A stretch of 6,713 bases of DNA from Acidobacteriota bacterium (GTDB lineage: Bacteria > Acidobacteriota > UBA6911 > RPQK01). This document shows, one piece after another, positions 5,866-6,713 of this stretch. The DNA lies in contig RPQK01000430.1 of assembly GCA_003819755.1 (NCBI GenBank), forward strand, positions 1-6,713, in the 5' to 3' direction. The position numbers and the translations under genes are program-made. Within the stretch, counting starts at the first letter, position 1; each line of letters begins with the position of its first letter. The notes beneath the pieces were generated by a model. That model did no database searches and was not told the DNA's origin. It saw nothing but the letters and a program-made list of their open reading frames with translations.

Positions 5866-6713
5866 ATGCGGGTCGCGATCATTCACGATTGGCTTATTAC
5901 CATGCGAGGGGGGGAAAAGTGTTTGGAAAGTTTTTGCACACTGTTCCCCGGAGCCGATCTGTACACGCTCATTTACGCGCCCGATCGAGTTTCGAGTTTG
6001 ATCAAATCAATGAACGTTCGTGGTTCCCTTTTGAATGAGCTCCCAGCCATCGAACGCATCTATCGCTACTGTTTACCGCTATTCCCCACAATGATTGAAT
6101 CGTTTGACTTGCGAGGCTACGATCTCATCCTCTCAAGCAGCCATTGCGTAGCCAAAGGAATCTTTCCGCACCGCGCGCTCCACATTTCGTACGTCTATGC
6201 CCCCATGCGCTATGTCTGGGACATGCATGACGCTTATTTCGATCGTGCTGCGGTTCTGGCTCGGGTTGGAATGTCCGTGTGGCGGCGCTATCTGCAGAGA
6301 TGGGACGTTGCGGCTTCGGGGCGGGTGGATTATTTCTTGGCAACCTCTCGAAATATCGCCGCCAAGATCCACACGCTCTACGGGCGCCAAGCCGCGGTTA
6401 TCTATCCGCCGGTTGATTTAGAAAAATTCTACGTTGGAGGCCTGCAAGAGCCCTATTATCTCATCGTCTCGGCTTTGGTACCTTATAAGAGAATCGACAT
6501 CGCGATTCGGGCATTTAACGAAGTGCGACTTCCCCTAAAAATCGTGGGCGAGGGCCCGTTGCGAAGCCGGTTGGAACGGAGCGCCGGTCCGAACATAGAA
6601 TTTCTCGGTTGGGTTGACGATGCACGATTGGCCGGTCTATATGGTTCGTGCCAAGCGCTGGTTTTCCCTGGAGAAGAAGATTTTGGTATTGTCCCCCTTG
6701 AGGCTCAAGCCTG
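5866..6713 (+). CDS. GT4 glycosyltransferase, WbaZ-like (3' end outside window)
   Basis: An open frame of 282 codons runs from ATG 5866 to the right edge. The protein begins MRVAIIHDWL with RGGEK at 14-18, the glycine-rich acceptor-side loop of GT-B enzymes, and continues with a SSSHCVAKG segment and a YAPMRYVWDMHDAYF segment typical of WbaZ-like mannosyltransferases. The donor-binding half shows SALVPYKRID (202-211, with K208 and R209 near the nucleotide phosphates), VGEGPL (227-232) and the EX7E motif E271-DFGIVPL-E279. The enzyme should add a sugar from a nucleotide donor, with retention, to a lipid-linked glycan on the cytoplasmic side. Mannose is common in the family but the substrate is not proven here. 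About 80-100 C-terminal residues are missing at the window edge. Base composition is lower in GC than the minus-strand genes, suggesting a different history. It is transcribed divergently from the operon. Confidence 0.93.
   Translation, partial: MRVAIIHDWLITMRGGEKCLESFCTLFPGADLYTLIYAPDRVSSLIKSMNVRGSLLNELPAIERIYRYCLPLFPTMIESFDLRGYDLILSSSHCVAKGIFPHRALHISYVYAPMRYVWDMHDAYFDRAAVLARVGMSVWRRYLQRWDVAASGRVDYFLATSRNIAAKIHTLYGRQAAVIYPPVDLEKFYVGGLQEPYYLIVSALVPYKRIDIAIRAFNEVRLPLKIVGEGPLRSRLERSAGPNIEFLGWVDDARLAGLYGSCQALVFPGEEDFGIVPLEAQA

Noticed and set aside
1..6713. Mobile element, CRISPR array, tRNA/rRNA or toxin-antitoxin genes
   Set aside because: I saw no transposase or integrase motifs, no regular repeat-spacer pattern, and no RNA-gene-like sequence on either strand.

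Overview
The window is part of a surface-glycan (O-antigen, exopolysaccharide or similar) biosynthesis locus from a GC-rich bacterium. There is no ribosomal, tRNA or other marker gene, so the phylum cannot be fixed from this sequence. High GC over most of the window, frequent GTG starts and tightly overlapping genes fit a free-living, large-genome bacterium, but this is only an inference.

Layout. Positions 1-5597 carry five genes on the minus strand, read right to left: a DPM1/GtrB-like family 2 glycosyltransferase (4725-5597), an NAD-dependent sugar epimerase/dehydratase of the SDR family (3730-4725), a DegT/DnrJ/EryC1/StrS sugar aminotransferase (2627-3733), a class I SAM-dependent methyltransferase (1841-2611), and a large multi-pass membrane protein with a soluble C-terminal domain, cut by the left edge (1-1844). 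Three of the four junctions are stop/start overlaps (TGATG or GTGA). The fourth is a 15-base gap holding a perfect AGGAGG. This is almost certainly one operon. A good promoter candidate lies at 5644-5671. After a 268-base divergent intergenic region, a GT4 glycosyltransferase of the WbaZ-like type starts on the plus strand at 5866 and runs off the right edge.

How the genes may work together (inference). The SDR enzyme and the aminotransferase would make an amino-deoxy nucleotide sugar, and the methyltransferase could decorate a sugar or glycan. The family 2 enzyme could load a sugar onto polyprenyl phosphate. The membrane protein has an acidic first extracytoplasmic loop, as GT-C enzymes do, and could use such a lipid-linked donor outside the membrane. 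The plus-strand GT4 enzyme would add a residue to the growing glycan in the cytoplasm.

Most unusual points: (1) the SDR enzyme has Asn where the catalytic Tyr of YxxxK is expected; (2) the family 2 glycosyltransferase has a 48-residue N-terminal extension that reads like a piece of a GT-B glycosyltransferase and sits at a drop in GC content, suggesting a recombination joint; (3) the membrane protein is a GT-C-like architecture of unassigned function with a beta-rich C-terminal domain.
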